A stretch of 64,000 nucleotides of DNA from assembly GCA_020137815.1 (NCBI GenBank), contig CM035357.1, positions 2,155,020 through 2,219,019 on the forward strand. Reading direction: 5' to 3'. Positions within the stretch are counted from its first letter, which is position 1; the number at the start of each line of letters is the position of its first letter. The stretch is from Hormiphora californensis. Taxonomy: Eukaryota; Ctenophora; Tentaculata; Cydippida; Pleurobrachiidae. The notes under the pieces were generated by a model that saw only the letters and a list, made by a program, of their open reading frames with translations, did not search any database and was not told the DNA's origin. This document shows, piece by piece, positions 13,601 to 23,881 of the stretch. A program made the position numbers and the translations under genes.

Positions 13601-16600
13601 GTTGTTCAAATCTAAGTTGAAGACCAGACTTTTCCTTGAAGCGTTCCCAGCAACTACTCCTGAAGACTCCCGGTGTGGCGTCTGAGTTGTTCACCGGACT
13701 CCCCATCTGTCAGTAGGCGGTCTTGGGCGTGCTCACCATTTTCACTTAGGGCTTTTTTGTCAGTATTGTTGAGCTGCTGATAAGTGTGGGTTGTTGGCTT
13801 TGTCCCCTTTATTTAATAAAGTCTGTAATTTTTTCATCTTATCAGTTTTTTGAAAGTTATGTGACCAGTTATATTTTTAGTATATCTTCAATTAGGAGTG
13901 AGTTTTTTCCAAAGTGTGTAAGAATATAAGGATCTTTTTTGCGTTAGGTATACCGCTCTGAAGCTCGTCAGTGTCAGATACAGTTTGACTTGTCTGGCCC
14001 TGTCGTGTCTGTGGCGGTATACAAAACTTGATATTATTATTATTATTATTTCTTTCTTCTCTTCGGCCCCTGAACCTTTGTCTTTCAAAAGAAAGTGCAT
14101 TTACATATACATTCTTCTTACAATATGTATTACTGAAGTGCTAAAGCGGCACACTGATGAATTTAGCATTTCACCACTTTTACTTTTCTCCTTTCTCTCT
14201 CCTTCTCTTTCCTTCTTTCTCTCTCTCCTCCTCTTTTTATCCTTCTCTTTTTCTCTCCTTCTCTCCTTTTCCTTCTCTGTCTCCGTTTTTATTTCACTCT
14301 CCTTTCACCACCATGCTAAACTATCACACACAAATTCCTAAACCTAAAAAAATGTCACAACCAAACTGGCAAGGATAATTTCTATTCTGGAAACCTAACA
14401 CTCCATCCAGTATTCCGATTCCCTTCAGGTCGCTACGGATTCTCAATTTACGGGACTCGCTGAGCAGTTTATAGCACTAGATACCATTGTCAAAACCCTC
14501 CTTAGAGAATCCGCTTCTTTTACTGATCTACTAAAGGTAAGATAACTTCATAGTTATAATAGATTTATTGTTGCTGCGATTCGGACTTAGATGCAAAGCA
14601 TATCGCTTCAAACGCTCCAAGGAGTCTAACTTCTATAGTTTTTTGACCTGAGATCATTATGTCTTGTTATAAAACTTGCAACCATGTTATATCCCAGAAA
14701 GTATTGAACGAGATGGAGCACCTTTGCAAGTGTATTCACAATTTCTACGATAATTTGGAGGCCCAGAAAAACGTGTTCCTGTATCACGGATCAGCGCTGA
14801 AAATAACACAAAATGTTACACCAAGATTTGTAAGTGTGTGTGAAGACATGTTTCATTAATTTAAGTTTTTAATTTAAAACTCAAATAAACGGAACATAGA
14901 ATCAAACTAACCTATACAATAATTTATGTAATAGTTACTTTTTACAAGAATTTGCCAAGGATCCCTAAAAGTAGTCACTTATTATAACAGCGATTCAATA
15001 ACCCAACATTTCACTTTAGATAAAAGATCTAGAGGAGGGTCCTCTGACGACACTGGCTGAGCTCCAATCTCTCTTCACTGCACCCCAGTACTTTATCGAG
15101 AAGAGAAACAGTAAGAAGTTGGACTATGATAGTTTGGCTTTGCAGACATCTGAGACGGGCGTGGTGAGTTAATAGAGTCGGACCCTGATTTACCAGGATG
15201 ATTGGGATATCGGGGGAAGTTTATCCTCCCGGTAAATCGGGGTTTCGGTAAATTGGGGTCCGACTGTACATTGATTAATTCCATTATTTGTTTGAACACT
15301 GAACAGTTTCCTGGCAATAGTTTGTTTGCAATACTAACTTGTTATAGTTCAGAGTATCAATGTTAAATAAGAATCCCCTTTCCTTTCCTGAAACATCTAT
15401 ACCTAACACAGATAACATATATCTATCTAACATATCTGTTACAGATAACGGAGCCCTACAAGATCGCAAGAGGAGAGTTTGAGGCGCTTAATGAGCAACT
15501 AATGGAGGATCTACCAATACTAATACACGAGGGTGAGAATATTATTATTCGTTAATTATCCCTTAATTATTCCTTAATTATTCCTTAATTATTATTTACT
15601 GCTTCACCTCTAACTACTGTTATGAGGGAATTATCTAGAGAGTTTATGTTACATTTAAATATCTACTAGATGAAAACACAGCTGGTCCTTACTTACACAC
15701 GTGTATCCTGTTTCTAGACTGTCATCACTCCCATTTTCTAACATTTTAATATCATATCAAGGGGGGGGGGGTGTACAAAATCCCAATAGCTTGGATTATA
15801 AGCTGGATAATAGCTATCTGAGCTCTATTATAGTTAATCCGAGATTATTCTGTATGCATATCTTCTTCTAACATATTTCTAACATTATTTTCAGGCGCTG
15901 AAGTAGTTAAGAAGTCATCCTACTCCGTGTTAGCCCTATTCTGCCAATATTCCCAGTCTTGCCATGATGAACTCAGAGGTGCACTGGTAAGTAATGTATA
16001 TCCAATGTGGCTCCCCCTAGCAGATACTACTGTATATCTCCTTCCCTGTTCTTCCACCCCGAACATCATCTTTCACCATCCTAACATGTCTATTCTTTGC
16101 CTTGCTCGACCTTGTTTCACCGCACCCCGTGCCGATATACTCTTTAGCATCTACAACTAACTCCCCCCTCCCCCACAAAAATCAGGTAGAATGCTCACCC
16201 AGTATAGTAGGTTACGAGTTAATCCTGATCCCTGTTAACACCTGTTAACCCTTGTTAACCTTGATTCTTAACCGTTCCAATAATAAACCGTTCGCTGAAT
16301 TCAATTGCTGTTTTGTTTAGTGATTCGGATCATTTTACACTACCCATGATACTACTGACTGTGTCAGACTATAGTTTGTTCCCGACTTCCAACCCCCTTT
16401 TCAGGATAAAATGATTAACAAATGCCATTCTATTTCAGGATAAAATGTCGATAACCGATACCGCTGAAGTACTATCTTACCACACTGAGCGAATGAAGGA
16501 ATGCTGTGCTACCCTTCTCACGATATCATCCTTTGATAAAGATGTAACCCAAGCTATAGTACTGGGTGGTACAATCCAACGGTCATCTTCCAGCAAGTTT

Positions 16601-19580
16601 CACAGTGATTTGGTTTGCGAGCTGGAAACACCCGGTACATGTTCCGATGGTGGTGGGGATGTTGCAAGGTGGTTAGAGGCTACCTCTCACACATCAGGTA
16701 TCCAAGTGTTTCTAAATTTTAGTTGGAAAATTTCATATAATTGGTTTGTTTATCATTTTCACACATTTTTTCGCAGTAGAAACGCCATCGGAGGACGAAA
16801 CAGATCTGAAAATGAGCAGTGAAACACCTGATGAATTTGAGAATGAACCAGTTTTTGAGAAACCCGGTATAATAGAGGACGTTAAGAAGGGGACACACTG
16901 TATAGTGTTATATCAGTTCACTGCCACAGGGGACGGAATGTTAGATGTCCATCCGGATCAAATGGTGACTGTTCTCAGCGACTGCAACACGGCCGATACC
17001 TGGGCATATGTTCGGAGAGGTAAGGCGCACGGTTTTGTTTGTGACGCGCACTGATAGTGTCAGCATCGGTTTGTGCGCAGACCGTGAGAATTTTGCCGTT
17101 CAGTTTCCGCCTTTTTTTCACAGAAATCTGTAAACTTTTCTCACCTAACGTTCATTATTTATAGGCGAGGAGAGAGGATACATTCCTAAAACCTACATCT
17201 CCCTAATGAAATCGCAGAAAAACAAACCAGCACCAGCACCACCCTCAGCTGCGGATATAGCAGCGTCGAAAAAAGCCAAACGGAGAGCACCTCCTCCACC
17301 CGCCCGCACACAATCCGAATCAGTTCTTGTTATCCGAGATAGGACACAATCTCTACCATCCCAGTCTCTAAAAGGAACACGACCCGCTCCTCTACCCCCC
17401 TCATCCAGCGGCCTGATCCCAAAACGCTCTGCGCCTCCCCCTCCTGCGTCACGACAAAAATCAGTTCCTAACCTTCCCATACCCCACTACCCCTCACGCT
17501 CTCCCTCCCCACTTGCGCCAATAGAGGAGCCTCGCTACTCCAGCGCCTGTAGTTCGACCTCAGACGAAGAATTTGAAGATGCGGTTGATCTTTTGTTAGA
17601 TCTTAGCTCAAACGTTGAGGATAGGGACATGTTAGTTGATGACAGTTTCTCATCTCATTTTTACGAAGAAATCCCTGATCCTATCATGTCACCTGATTAT
17701 GTGAACTTGCCTCCCGAGGAGAAGGATTCTACGTTATGCCGTGATGGAGAGAAAGATTCTACGTTATGCCGTGAGAAAGATGAGACACTAGTGCGTGGTG
17801 ACATCACAAGTGATTATAAGAACTTGCCTGGTGCAGTACCCTCCCCCTCGAGTGAGCTTGATGACGCTTGTAATGTGGAGAGTGAGCAGGAACAGGGTGA
17901 TTTGTATACTTACTCAACCTGTCGAAACGAGGAAACACATGTTTCAGAACCTGATTTAGACCCACCTCCTATTTCAGATCCATCTCCTGTCTCAATATCA
18001 TCTGAACAGTTGGTATCACCTTCAATGTCTGTGAAACCCAGTCCAGTTCCTGTTCCGATCCCTGTCAAACGAGAGGCTCCACCACCACCACCGAGAGAAA
18101 TACCTGCTCAGTCCACCATAACACCACCTTTACCACCAGCACCTCAGGAAACACCCTTTCAGTCTACTGCTCCTCCCCAACCCCCTCCGAGGGAAACACC
18201 GCTTCAGTCTACTGGTGCTCCCGAACCCCCTCCCCGGGAAACACCCCTTCAGTCTACTGCTGCTCCCGAACCCCCGCCGAGGGAAACACCCCTTCAGTCT
18301 ACTGCTGCTCCCGAACCCCCGCCCCGGGAAACACCCCCTCCATCAACAGAGTCACCAGACCTCCCTCCTCCGCCAACAACACCTACTGTCCTCGCCAGTG
18401 CATCAGTGTCTAGTCTCACATCCCTCCCACCAACCCCGTGTTCGCCGGTGCCCGCTGCACCAAAGAAAAAACCGTAAGTTCTCTACCCCCGTTCTCTGTT
18501 TCTCTTGCCGGGAATACAAACGAAATTAGAGCTAAATTCGTGTTTTTATCTCGTCAGATAACATGAAATCGCATGAAAGTTATTATATTTATCAGCCCCA
18601 TACAATTTCATGTCGAATATTTGCCTTGTTCGACCGTCCCTCCCTCGATTTGAACAAAACAATTGAATATATCATGTTACCCCCCCCCCCTCTCCCTGCT
18701 ACTCCCCAACAACCCCTGCCCTCTGTTTCAGAACGCCTGCTACACCCCAACAACCCCTCCCCCCCTCTCCCTGCTACTCCCCAACAACCCCCGCCCTCTG
18801 TTTCAGAACCCCTGCCCTCTGTTTCAGAACCCCTGCCCTCTGTTTCAGAACGCCTGCCCTCTGTTTCAGAACGCCTGCTACACCCCAACAACCCCGCCCC
18901 TCTCTGTTTCAGAACGCCTGCTCGGATGTTTGACGAGTGTCCCATGGAGGATTTTGGAGGGGGTGGAAGAATGGGGCCTCAATATAGCACTGTCAATAAG
19001 ATCAAACAATATGAGGTAATGTGTTGTACATTGTGTGAACATTTAGAATGAGTACGGAAATAATGAAAATGAAAATATTTCAAACACTCATCAAAATCTG
19101 GGGGGGGGGGATAAAGATTATCAACATTGAGGTCCAGAATATAATTGATAACATTTCTGTCAGGCACCGTGCCTATATTTACTATAACAGTATATTGTAC
19201 CTATCACGGTCGCTTGTAGTGGGAAAACGGTAATGGAAAACGAAATATACAGTAAGACGACGCGCAACCGTGACCAATCAGGGCGCTAGTACGTGCTGAC
19301 ACATGAACTTTTTGCCGCACGTTATGCACCGTGCGCGTCTCCTTACTGTATTTTCATTACGGTAATTTGACTACAAGCAGCACTGTATCTCAATCTAACG
19401 ACATATATTGTTTCCCTGCAGGCCCAGTTTAACTATAGAGCCAGGAGCCCTGCAGAACTATCGTTGAGTGCCAGACAGCTGGTCCAAGTATTGGACTCTA
19501 CTGACAAGGAGTGGTGGTATGTGAAGATTGGAATTGCCCAGGGTTACGTCCCCAAGGAGTACCTGAAAACCTTCCAATGA
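970..19580 (+). CDS. DNMBP: Dynamin-binding protein (Tuba)-like RhoGEF scaffold, 22 exons
   Basis: Inferred Cdc42 guanine-nucleotide exchange scaffold joining dynamin, membranes and actin. Exons read as 970-1059, 1160-1969, 2181-2424, 2788-2868, 3307-3412, 3583-3660, 3792-3925, 4184-4304, 9478-9569, 12291-12466, 13104-13183, 13280-13404, 14429-14536, 14698-14829, 15020-15163, 15445-15532, 15895-15986, 16439-16697, 16777-17019, 17165-18473, 18913-19015 and 19422-19580. All junctions have GT-AG ends and compatible phases. Domain order: two SH3 domains (exons 1-2, with ALFDHEAH and WFEG), a proline-rich segment, charged linker exons, DH (FLIKPVQRIMKYPLLL in exon 10), BAR (YFIEKRNSKKLDYD in exon 15, FEALNEQLMEDLP in exon 16), SH3 across exons 19-20, a long proline-rich region with ETPLQST repeats, and a terminal SH3 (GYVPKEYL). 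This is Tuba architecture, although human Tuba has four N-terminal SH3 domains and only two are visible here. The frame slips once near 1506. The start is the first in-frame ATG before the SH3 domain; upstream exons cannot be excluded. Confidence 0.88.
1490..1530 (+). other. Reading-frame break inside DNMBP-like exon 2
   Basis: The SH3-bearing frame runs to a TAA at 1508-1510, while the proline-rich frame that continues the protein is open from well before 1500 in another phase. Removing 1 nt (mod 3) restores a continuous product. A 22-nt GT...AG segment (1500-1521) would do so, but this is far below normal animal intron length. A base error or an allelic frameshift is simpler. Confidence 0.7.
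3981..4049. mobile_element. Degenerate pogo-like MITE remnant
   Basis: About 69 bp starting TACTGTCGGACTCGGTTGAC and ending GGTAAATCGGGATATGACTGTA. The ends are diverged versions of the CAGTCGGACCCCGATTTACC / GGTAAATCGGGGTCCGACTG terminal inverted repeats seen at several other places in this window. It lies in the intron between two DH exons and accounts for the spurious open frame reading through it. Confidence 0.6.
4637..4694. repeat. (CT)n microsatellite
   Basis: Nearly uninterrupted CT dinucleotides with a few TTTC breaks, in the 5.2-kb DNMBP-like intron. It creates artificial Arg/Glu and Leu/Ser open frames on the two strands. Confidence 0.95.
4949..5021 (+). tRNA. tRNA-Arg(ACG)
   Basis: 73 nt that fold as a complete cloverleaf: acceptor GGTCGCG with CGTGATC, anticodon stem CCTGC/GCAGG around loop CTACGGA (anticodon ACG, read as ICG), and T-arm CCAGG TTCGAGC CCTGG. 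A Pol III T-run follows at 5025-5030. About 100 bp of 5' flank is shared with the two minus-strand copies nearby, so the three arose by segmental duplication. The gene lies within a DNMBP-like intron. Confidence 0.95.
5022..5365. other. Spacer between inverted tRNA-Arg genes
   Basis: Non-coding spacer between the first and second tRNA-Arg genes, which converge on it. It contains reiterated GTTGGTTGAGTGTC/GTTGGTTTAGTGTT units at about 5215-5300. T-runs (or A-runs on the other strand) at each edge act as Pol III terminators. No gene seen. Confidence 0.7.
5366..5438 (-). tRNA. tRNA-Arg(ACG)
   Basis: Same 73-nt sequence as the copy at 4949-5021, on the opposite strand, again followed (in its own direction) by a T-run. 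Its upstream flank also matches the first copy, out to CAAAGGTGCTACGC. Intact cloverleaf, anticodon ACG. Confidence 0.95.
5439..5884. other. Duplicated tRNA flank and spacer
   Basis: Holds the upstream flank of the second tRNA (5439-5570, homologous to 4830-4948) and then unique A/T-rich sequence. No coding frame is supported. Confidence 0.6.
5885..5957 (-). tRNA. tRNA-Arg(ACG)
   Basis: Third identical 73-nt tRNA-Arg(ACG), minus strand, with a T-run downstream in its own direction. The shared upstream flank continues to about 6050, then gives way to the 3' end of the SLC22-like gene. Confidence 0.95.
6152..7960 (-). CDS. SLC22-like organic ion transporter (major facilitator superfamily)
   Basis: Two exons: 7747-7960 and 6152-7617, joined with GT-AG ends and matching phase to give 559 residues, a normal SLC22 length. 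Exon 1 carries a cytoplasmic N-terminus and the first membrane segment (LTLCLALWFALHAIAIYY). Exon 2 begins with the extracellular loop, which has several cysteines and an NxT site. The SLC22-type SIDLDIVC stretch precedes TM2, and the MFS motif DKLGRRKN follows it. SPESCQFYLLKG replaces the family's ESPRWL region, and about twelve hydrophobic segments are present. Members move organic cations, anions or carnitine across the plasma membrane; the substrate cannot be told here. The ATG at 7958-7960 is preferred because sequence further 5' is transposon. The gene is nested antisense in a DNMBP-like intron, beside three tRNA genes. Confidence 0.85.
7976..8950. mobile_element. Non-autonomous pogo/Tc1-like element with internal tandem repeats
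   Basis: About 975 bp bounded by TA and by inverted ends CAGTCGGACCCCGATTTACC and GGTAAATCGGGGTCCGACTG. TA at both edges fits the TA target duplication of the pogo/Tc1 group. The interior is 2-3 tandem copies of a roughly 245-bp unit (GTGTTTCGAATCGGTGCATC recurs near 8241, 8487 and 8732), with no transposase frame. One end lies about 15 bp from the start codon of the SLC22-like gene, so it forms that gene's 5' untranslated or promoter region. Confidence 0.85.
8951..9477. other. Intronic spacer with a short MITE
   Basis: No gene. It contains a roughly 94-bp inverted-repeat element at 9141-9234 and otherwise unique A/T-rich sequence leading to the ninth DNMBP-like exon. Confidence 0.6.
9141..9234. 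mobile_element. Short MITE (GTAACGAAATTACCCCT family)
   Basis: Ends are GGTAACGAAATTACCCCT and AGGGGTAATTTCGTTACT, near-perfect inverted repeats about 94 bp apart. A shorter relative with the same ends lies at 35977-36031. Confidence 0.75.
9781..9883. mobile_element. Short MITE (GAACCGACCGA family), copy 1
   Basis: About 103 bp beginning GAACCGACCGACACAAGTAA and ending CCTGATTCGGTCGGTTC. A nearly identical copy occurs at 34942-35048, including the internal CAATCAGAACTCGTTATTTA stretch. No coding potential. Confidence 0.8.
9899..10086. mobile_element. Inverted-repeat element with internal hairpins
   Basis: Outer arms CATAAACTCTAGCCACTGGC and GCCAGTGGTCAGAGTTTATG face each other about 188 bp apart. 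The interior holds smaller palindromes (CTCCCAGC/GCTGGGAG, TTTATCCGCC/GGCGGATAAA, GGTTTAAA/TTTAAACC). No gene. Confidence 0.7.
10087..10582. other. Intronic sequence with small inverted repeat
   Basis: No gene. 10463-10555 has facing arms AAATAACCTGCCAGTGG and CCACTGGCGGGTTATTT, sharing the GCCAGTGG core with the element at 9899-10086. An AT microsatellite at 10566-10584 precedes the next transposon end. Confidence 0.6.
10583..11416. mobile_element. Non-autonomous pogo/Tc1-like element, second copy
   Basis: Starts TACAGTCGGACCCCGATTTA after an AT repeat and ends GGTAAATCGGGGTCCG. The last bases of the terminal repeat are missing on the right. Internal sequence matches the element at 7976-8950 in the opposite orientation. 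A unique segment (about 11040-11280) is inserted or alternative internal sequence. No transposase frame. Confidence 0.75.
11687..11873 (-). CDS. First exon of a small secreted cysteine-rich protein (VWC-like)
   Basis: The ATG at 11871-11873 begins MKGVAVVVLLACFVPLVVCG, a clear signal peptide. It is followed by a short mature region ending in a Cys cluster (WCEVCTCKAG). The frame runs on, but a strong donor GTAAGT begins at 11686, so this is read as exon 1 of a multi-exon gene; 62 codons plus one base are seen. The spacing C..W.C.VC.C resembles single von Willebrand factor C domains of secreted invertebrate proteins, but that is only a pattern match. No second exon was found toward lower coordinates; a transposon occupies 10583-11416. 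Nested antisense in a DNMBP-like intron. Confidence 0.5.
12184..12231. mobile_element. Solo end of a pogo-like element
   Basis: TGCAAAATGGCTTCCCCCGA...GGTCCGACTGTA matches one terminal 48 bp of the elements at 7976-8950 and 10583-11416. It is followed by an AT microsatellite. No partner end is nearby. Confidence 0.7.
12467..13103. other. Intron with short direct repeats
   Basis: DNMBP-like intron inside the DH-coding region. It has repeated CCAAAAAGGAAAGG and GGTACCCCCATAGGGTATT units around 12500-12750. No coding segment or RNA gene seen. Confidence 0.6.
13495..14050 (+). mobile_element. 3' fragment of a CR1/Jockey-type LINE
   Basis: Sequence from about 13497 is homologous to the last part of the LINE at 19697-21159 (ASN-SKLRRRR...WNELPLDLRS-type coding followed by 3' UTR), and it likewise ends in an (ATT)n run at 14032-14049. 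It is 5' truncated and has no full frame. Inserted in a DNMBP-like intron in the sense orientation. Confidence 0.75.
15174..15268. mobile_element. Short pogo-like MITE
   Basis: About 95 bp with ends GAGTCGGACCCTGATTTACC and GGTAAATTGGGGTCCGACTGTA. It lies directly after a DNMBP-like BAR exon, in the intron. Confidence 0.75.
15533..16438. other. Introns around the last BAR exon; no other gene
   Basis: Apart from the exon at 15895-15986, nothing else is recognised. An 11-base G run occurs at about 15762. A duplicate of the next exon's acceptor region (TTTTCAGGATAAAATG) sits at about 16399, 39 bp before the acceptor used here. Confidence 0.55.
18620..18662. repeat. Ultra-short inverted-repeat motif
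   Basis: TTTGCCTTGTTCGACC followed within about 45 bp by TTGAACAAAACAA. The same pair recurs near 42922-42961 and 51866-51925, and the first half near 54990 and 55045. Confidence 0.55.
18720..18912 (+). repeat. Minisatellite of repeated 3' splice sites before DNMBP-like exon 21
   Basis: CTCTGTTTCAGAAC(G/C)CCTG occurs six times (about 18721, 18796, 18817, 18838, 18859 and 18902). Each copy contains a pyrimidine tract and CAG. The last copy is the acceptor used for exon 21 in this model. Confidence 0.85.
19208..19382. mobile_element. MITE (GTCGCTTGTAGT family), copy 1
   Basis: Facing arms GGTCGCTTGTAGTGGGAAAA...ACAGTAAGACGACGCGC and GCGCGTCTCCTTACTGT...TGACTACAAGCAGCACTG. About 175 bp. Same end type as the element at 21507-21590. 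Located in the last DNMBP-like intron. Confidence 0.75.
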
Positions 19581-19696
19581 AATAGTGGTTTCCGGCAAGA
19601 ACATTTCCCCAGAGCATCCCGGGGTCCAACTGTCACCTACTTGAAAATGTTCCACTAAAGAATATATTGGTTTTTTGCAATTATATAGCTATATAT

Positions 19697-21159
19697 ATTT
19701 GAGAGCTACCTTGGAAGCAGAAGCTACAGAGTTAATGTTCGAGGAAAACTCTCTGGAATTGTCAAGCTAGTATGTGGTGTCCCACAGGGTTCTCTGTTGG
19801 GACCTGTCTTGTTCCTGCTGTATGTGGAGGAACTCCAAGACCTTGTTGAACAGTATGGGCTGAGGATAAAACTGTATGCTGATGACTCACAGTTATATAT
19901 GAGTCTGGTTCCTCATGATGATGAAGGATGGCTAGCAGTGAAAGGTAATGCTGAGGATTGTTTAAAGGAGGTGAAGGATTGGATGGTGAAGCACTGGCTG
20001 AGGTGTAATGAGGCCAAAACGGAGCTATTGTTACTTGGAAAGAGTGGAGCTCTAGAGAAGCTAGCCTATGAACCCTCAATTGTTTTTGGAGGCACGGAAA
20101 TCTTTCCAGTGGATTTTAAAGGAACTACAGGTAAAACCCTTGGTGTCTACCTTGACAGCCAACTCACTATGGAACGACAGGTTAACAGTGTCAAGAGACA
20201 GTGTGGTATGATCCTGAGGAACCTTTGGCAGATCAATCGATGTTTGGACCAGTCTATGAAGATCCTCCTTGTCAAACAGTTAGTTATTTCGAGGTTGGAC
20301 TACTGTAACATACTGTATTGTGGACTCCCGAAGAAACACATCAACAGCCTACAGAAAACACTCAACTCTTGTGTTCGGTTCGTCTATGGTCTACACGGAC
20401 ATCAAGATGATTATGCTCCCTACCTGAAGGAAATGCATGTCCTTCCTATTGAACAGAGGATTGTGTTCAAGGCATGTCTTACAGCTTATAAGGTCGTTCA
20501 TCGAACTGCTCCAGATTATCTAGCCGACAAAGTGCCAGCGTGTGAGGATGTGGATAGCTTGCGTTTTACCAGAGCCAATGCTGTTCCGGATGAGTTCAGG
20601 CTCCAGTACCCGAAACTCTCAAGTGTCAACGCTAATTCTAAATTGAGGAGAAGGCGACCTTCTGTATTTCTACCCAGTCTGTGGAACGAACTTCCTTTGG
20701 ACATCAGATCTCTTCTGTCTGTTGATTCCTTCAAGACAAGACTTAAGACCCGACTCTTCACTGAGGCTTATGGCGTAAGTACTTCCTGAAGGCTTGTATC
20801 AGTTTTTATCTCCAGTGTGTTTGGAACAGTTGTATCGGTTTTTATATTAAGCATTTTTTGAGGGTTTGAAGCACGAGTGGACAGAGTGTGAAGCAGTGTG
20901 AATTTTGTATACCAAGGATTCTTTTTGGACAGTTTATCATTATATGTCAGTTATTTTCTTCAGTTTTTTCCCACGATATGTGAGCCGTTGTAAGTCAGTT
21001 ATATTCCATTATGGTCTTGATAGAGTAAATTTTTTCCCTAGCTTTGTATCCCGCTCTGATTGTCTTTCAGTGGCAGCAGTTATCTCTTGATCTGTTGCCC
21101 CTGGAGGATATGGGCGGAATATAAGCACGTCTATTATTATTATTATTATTATTATTATA
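19697..21159 (+). mobile_element. CR1/Jockey-type LINE, 5'-truncated, reverse transcriptase C-terminal half
   Basis: An open frame from about 19703 to 20789 encodes the second half of a non-LTR reverse transcriptase. It shows GVPQGSLLGPVLF, the catalytic LYADDSQLY at about 19870, then the thumb and C-terminal region (ISRLDYCNILYCG, RPSVFLPSLWNELPLDIRS) up to the stop at 20787. A 370-bp 3' UTR ends in an (ATT)n run at about 21131-21159. The endonuclease and the first RT motifs are missing, so the copy cannot mobilise itself. It lies about 110 bp after the DNMBP-like stop codon in the same orientation and may supply that gene's 3' UTR. A second fragment of the same family is at 13495-14050. Confidence 0.85.
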
Positions 21160-22170
21160 GTATAGCTGTTAAAGACATTGAATTGAGAGAGTGATTAAAG
21201 GACTGATTTTTTAGCAGTATCCCACTGGGAAAGCTGTTGTTACTCAACAAAGGATCTAGTTCAGATTGTAAAGTTGGGCTGCTCTTTTGGTCGGTGTTTT
21301 TTAATAAAGTTATATAGGGACTAGGGAGTCTTCCTTCATTTGAACGTTGAGTATTGCTTGTTGAGGGAAATGATAAAGTTTTTGACGCTTAGATTTTGTA
21401 GCGTGGTTTTTGTGTTTGATTTATAACGATGTGATCTAGTGTCCAATGAATCTCTCTTAAAAACGTTTTTAAAATACGTCCTTTTAGTTTGTTCTTAACA
21501 ACCCATCGCCGCTTGTAGTTGAGAAACGGTATCGCAACACCGTAATGAGACGCACCGTTACTGATACCATTTCTCCACTACAAGCGACCGTGTGTAAAAA
21601 GTCTTGTGCTGTCGTGACATCTGTATATACTGACAGAGAGGGAAAGAAAGAGGGAGAGAGAGAGAGAAAGAGGAAGAGAGAGAGAAAGAGGGATTGTGTA
21701 AGACAATCTTTGTATTGTTCTTGTAGCAGTGGGAAACAGTTTACTATAAGGGTGTGCACAGACTGACCAAAGTTGATCATGATCGTATATGGTCAAATCG
21801 CACATACTGATCATCGTGTCACACAGTACAAGTGAAGTTGGTTGTCTGTTTTGTTTCTGTTGTGTACATGTACTGTTTGTTTGTCGTGTCCTGTTCTGTC
21901 TGTTTAGTTGTGGTCACTTTTTGTAAGTTGGTGTCACATTAGGGCTTGTTTCATCGTATCTTTGTCAGTGTGACAACACGAATTAATTGTCAGTCCGAGA
22001 CTCTCGAGGAGATGATGTCATGAACTCAGTTTGGGATTTTTCAAACGTCCGGCCATACTTGGCTCATGATCTGTAGTTGGTGACATTGGCAGCGACGTAT
22101 ATCGATTATCTCTTGTCAGTGTGACAACGATAATGCCAACGAGACTCTCCAGGAGATGATGCATTTAAAC
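21160..22170. other. Intergenic region with a MITE and a short direct repeat
   Basis: No gene seen. Holds the MITE at 21507-21590, a GA-rich stretch at about 21635-21690, and a direct repeat in which TTGTCAGTGTGACAAC...GAGACTCTC(G/C)(A)GGAGATGAT occurs near 21964-22016 and 22113-22160. Confidence 0.6.
21507..21590. mobile_element. MITE (CGCTTGTAGT family), copy 2
   Basis: Arms CGCTTGTAGTTGAGAAACGG and ATTTCTCCACTACAAGCG face each other over about 84 bp. A shorter relative of 19208-19382. Confidence 0.7.
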
Positions 22171-23881
22171 TAGTTGGAATTTTTGAAACTCCTATCTGGG
22201 GCAACCTCCATAAATAAAAAATACTTTAGTAAAAATACAGTTCGAAATAAATACCCAATGAAAAGTGGTAGTCGGCACTCCAACCGCCAGGACAACAATT
22301 CTCAGACGAGATTTAACTACTATGAAAAAGTTCTGGTATGTTATGGTCACCAAAGGAAAATGTCTACAAAATTATTACACAAACACAGATTAACAATTTT
22401 CATCCAGTCCGGGGCTTGAGATCAATAAAAAACATCAAAATATCAGAAAACCGAGAGAATACATAATTACTTTGTCAACCAGTCGCTCCATTACTCTAGT
22501 TACAGATTAAAAATAGGAAATCTCGACCTGATGCAACCCATTGTGCGCTGGAGGCAGCCTAATCTAGCGTCAGGACATGTTACGCTCAAGGATACTCAGA
22601 CAATCTTTGGTCAAATACCACTGCAACTGGTAAACCTAAAGTTTAACCCCTGTATTGTTACGATACATTTGATAAACACGCCTAGTACGATGCTTCCACA
22701 GCTGCACACATGGGAATTAAACCGTTAACAAGAACAATATGTTCTCGAGACTTTCACAACTTTATTCATCAACCCTCTCCAACCTCGCCCTACACCAATC
22801 CAACTCACGCAGTCCCTTCTCAATTCGGCCCGATCTGTATCTGTGACATTCACTGGACAGAGATCGGTATATAAACGTTCAAGAGGAAGGCCAACACGTA
22901 TAACCGTCCTTCCCACAAAGGTAGCAGCTCATTCGGAACCCTATCCCTTCAAGAGCTTGATACCCACAACAGAGGAACATAGTGAAGAGAGGCCGTGGAG
23001 GAGGGTCCTTGGGGCCAAAACCCCCATCTCTCCCTCCGTCTGATCGAGTTCCACCAGTTTGGCTCCACTTCGTGTTACCGCATGCCAGAGAGCCGAGAGT
23101 GACCAAGTTTCAGCACGAGGGAGTATCTGATACTCTGGGCAGTGTCATGACAGACATCGTGCCTTCTCGTGCTTGAAGCCCACGGCACGATTGTCAGGCG
23201 ATGGCAGCATACCAACACCCAAATTCAGTCAAGTACACTTAAAAAAAAGGACCGTCCCAAACTTCAATGAACCTACTGCTCTCAGGGGGTGCATCCCACT
23301 CCCGAACAGTTTGAAGGAGATAATAATAGAGGAATAATCATCTGACTGTCATCCGGCCAACGTCCCCCGCGATCGATTCCAAGACTTGCCTGAGGGATAA
23401 TCGACGTTTTCTCCACAGACAAATTAGTTAAAAGACGTGAAAGAACCAAATTAACATATATTCATGAGTGGGAAAACAATGTTCAAACATAAATGGTAAG
23501 AAGACAAAATATAGCAAAAACCCCAAACACTACCTTCAAAACTATCGAAAAGTGTTGAAGCCAAATCTGGACCACCTCAACGAAGATGTCAGGCAGAAAG
23601 CGGAACTGAACAGCAAAAAATATATTACCACTCAAATCTGCGTTCAAAGCTAAAAAAGGCTAAAAAAATGGACCCCCCAAACAAATTTTGAGTCAGCGTG
23701 CTTGGACTGGATAACCCCAACAGTGATGATAAACTAGTGGTAAAGCCGAAAGCCGAAAAGCACCAAGTCAGGACACTAAATTGATCCACAATCTTTCTTG
23801 AGAAACGGGTTTAAACCATTCCACAGGTCAAAGACTAGATCAAGGGGGTGTATAAAAAATTTCCAATAGTCCCAAAGGATA

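Noticed and set aside
18592-18945. Minus-strand frame RRSETEGRGSETEG repeats
   Set aside because: Shadow of the acceptor minisatellite on the other strand.
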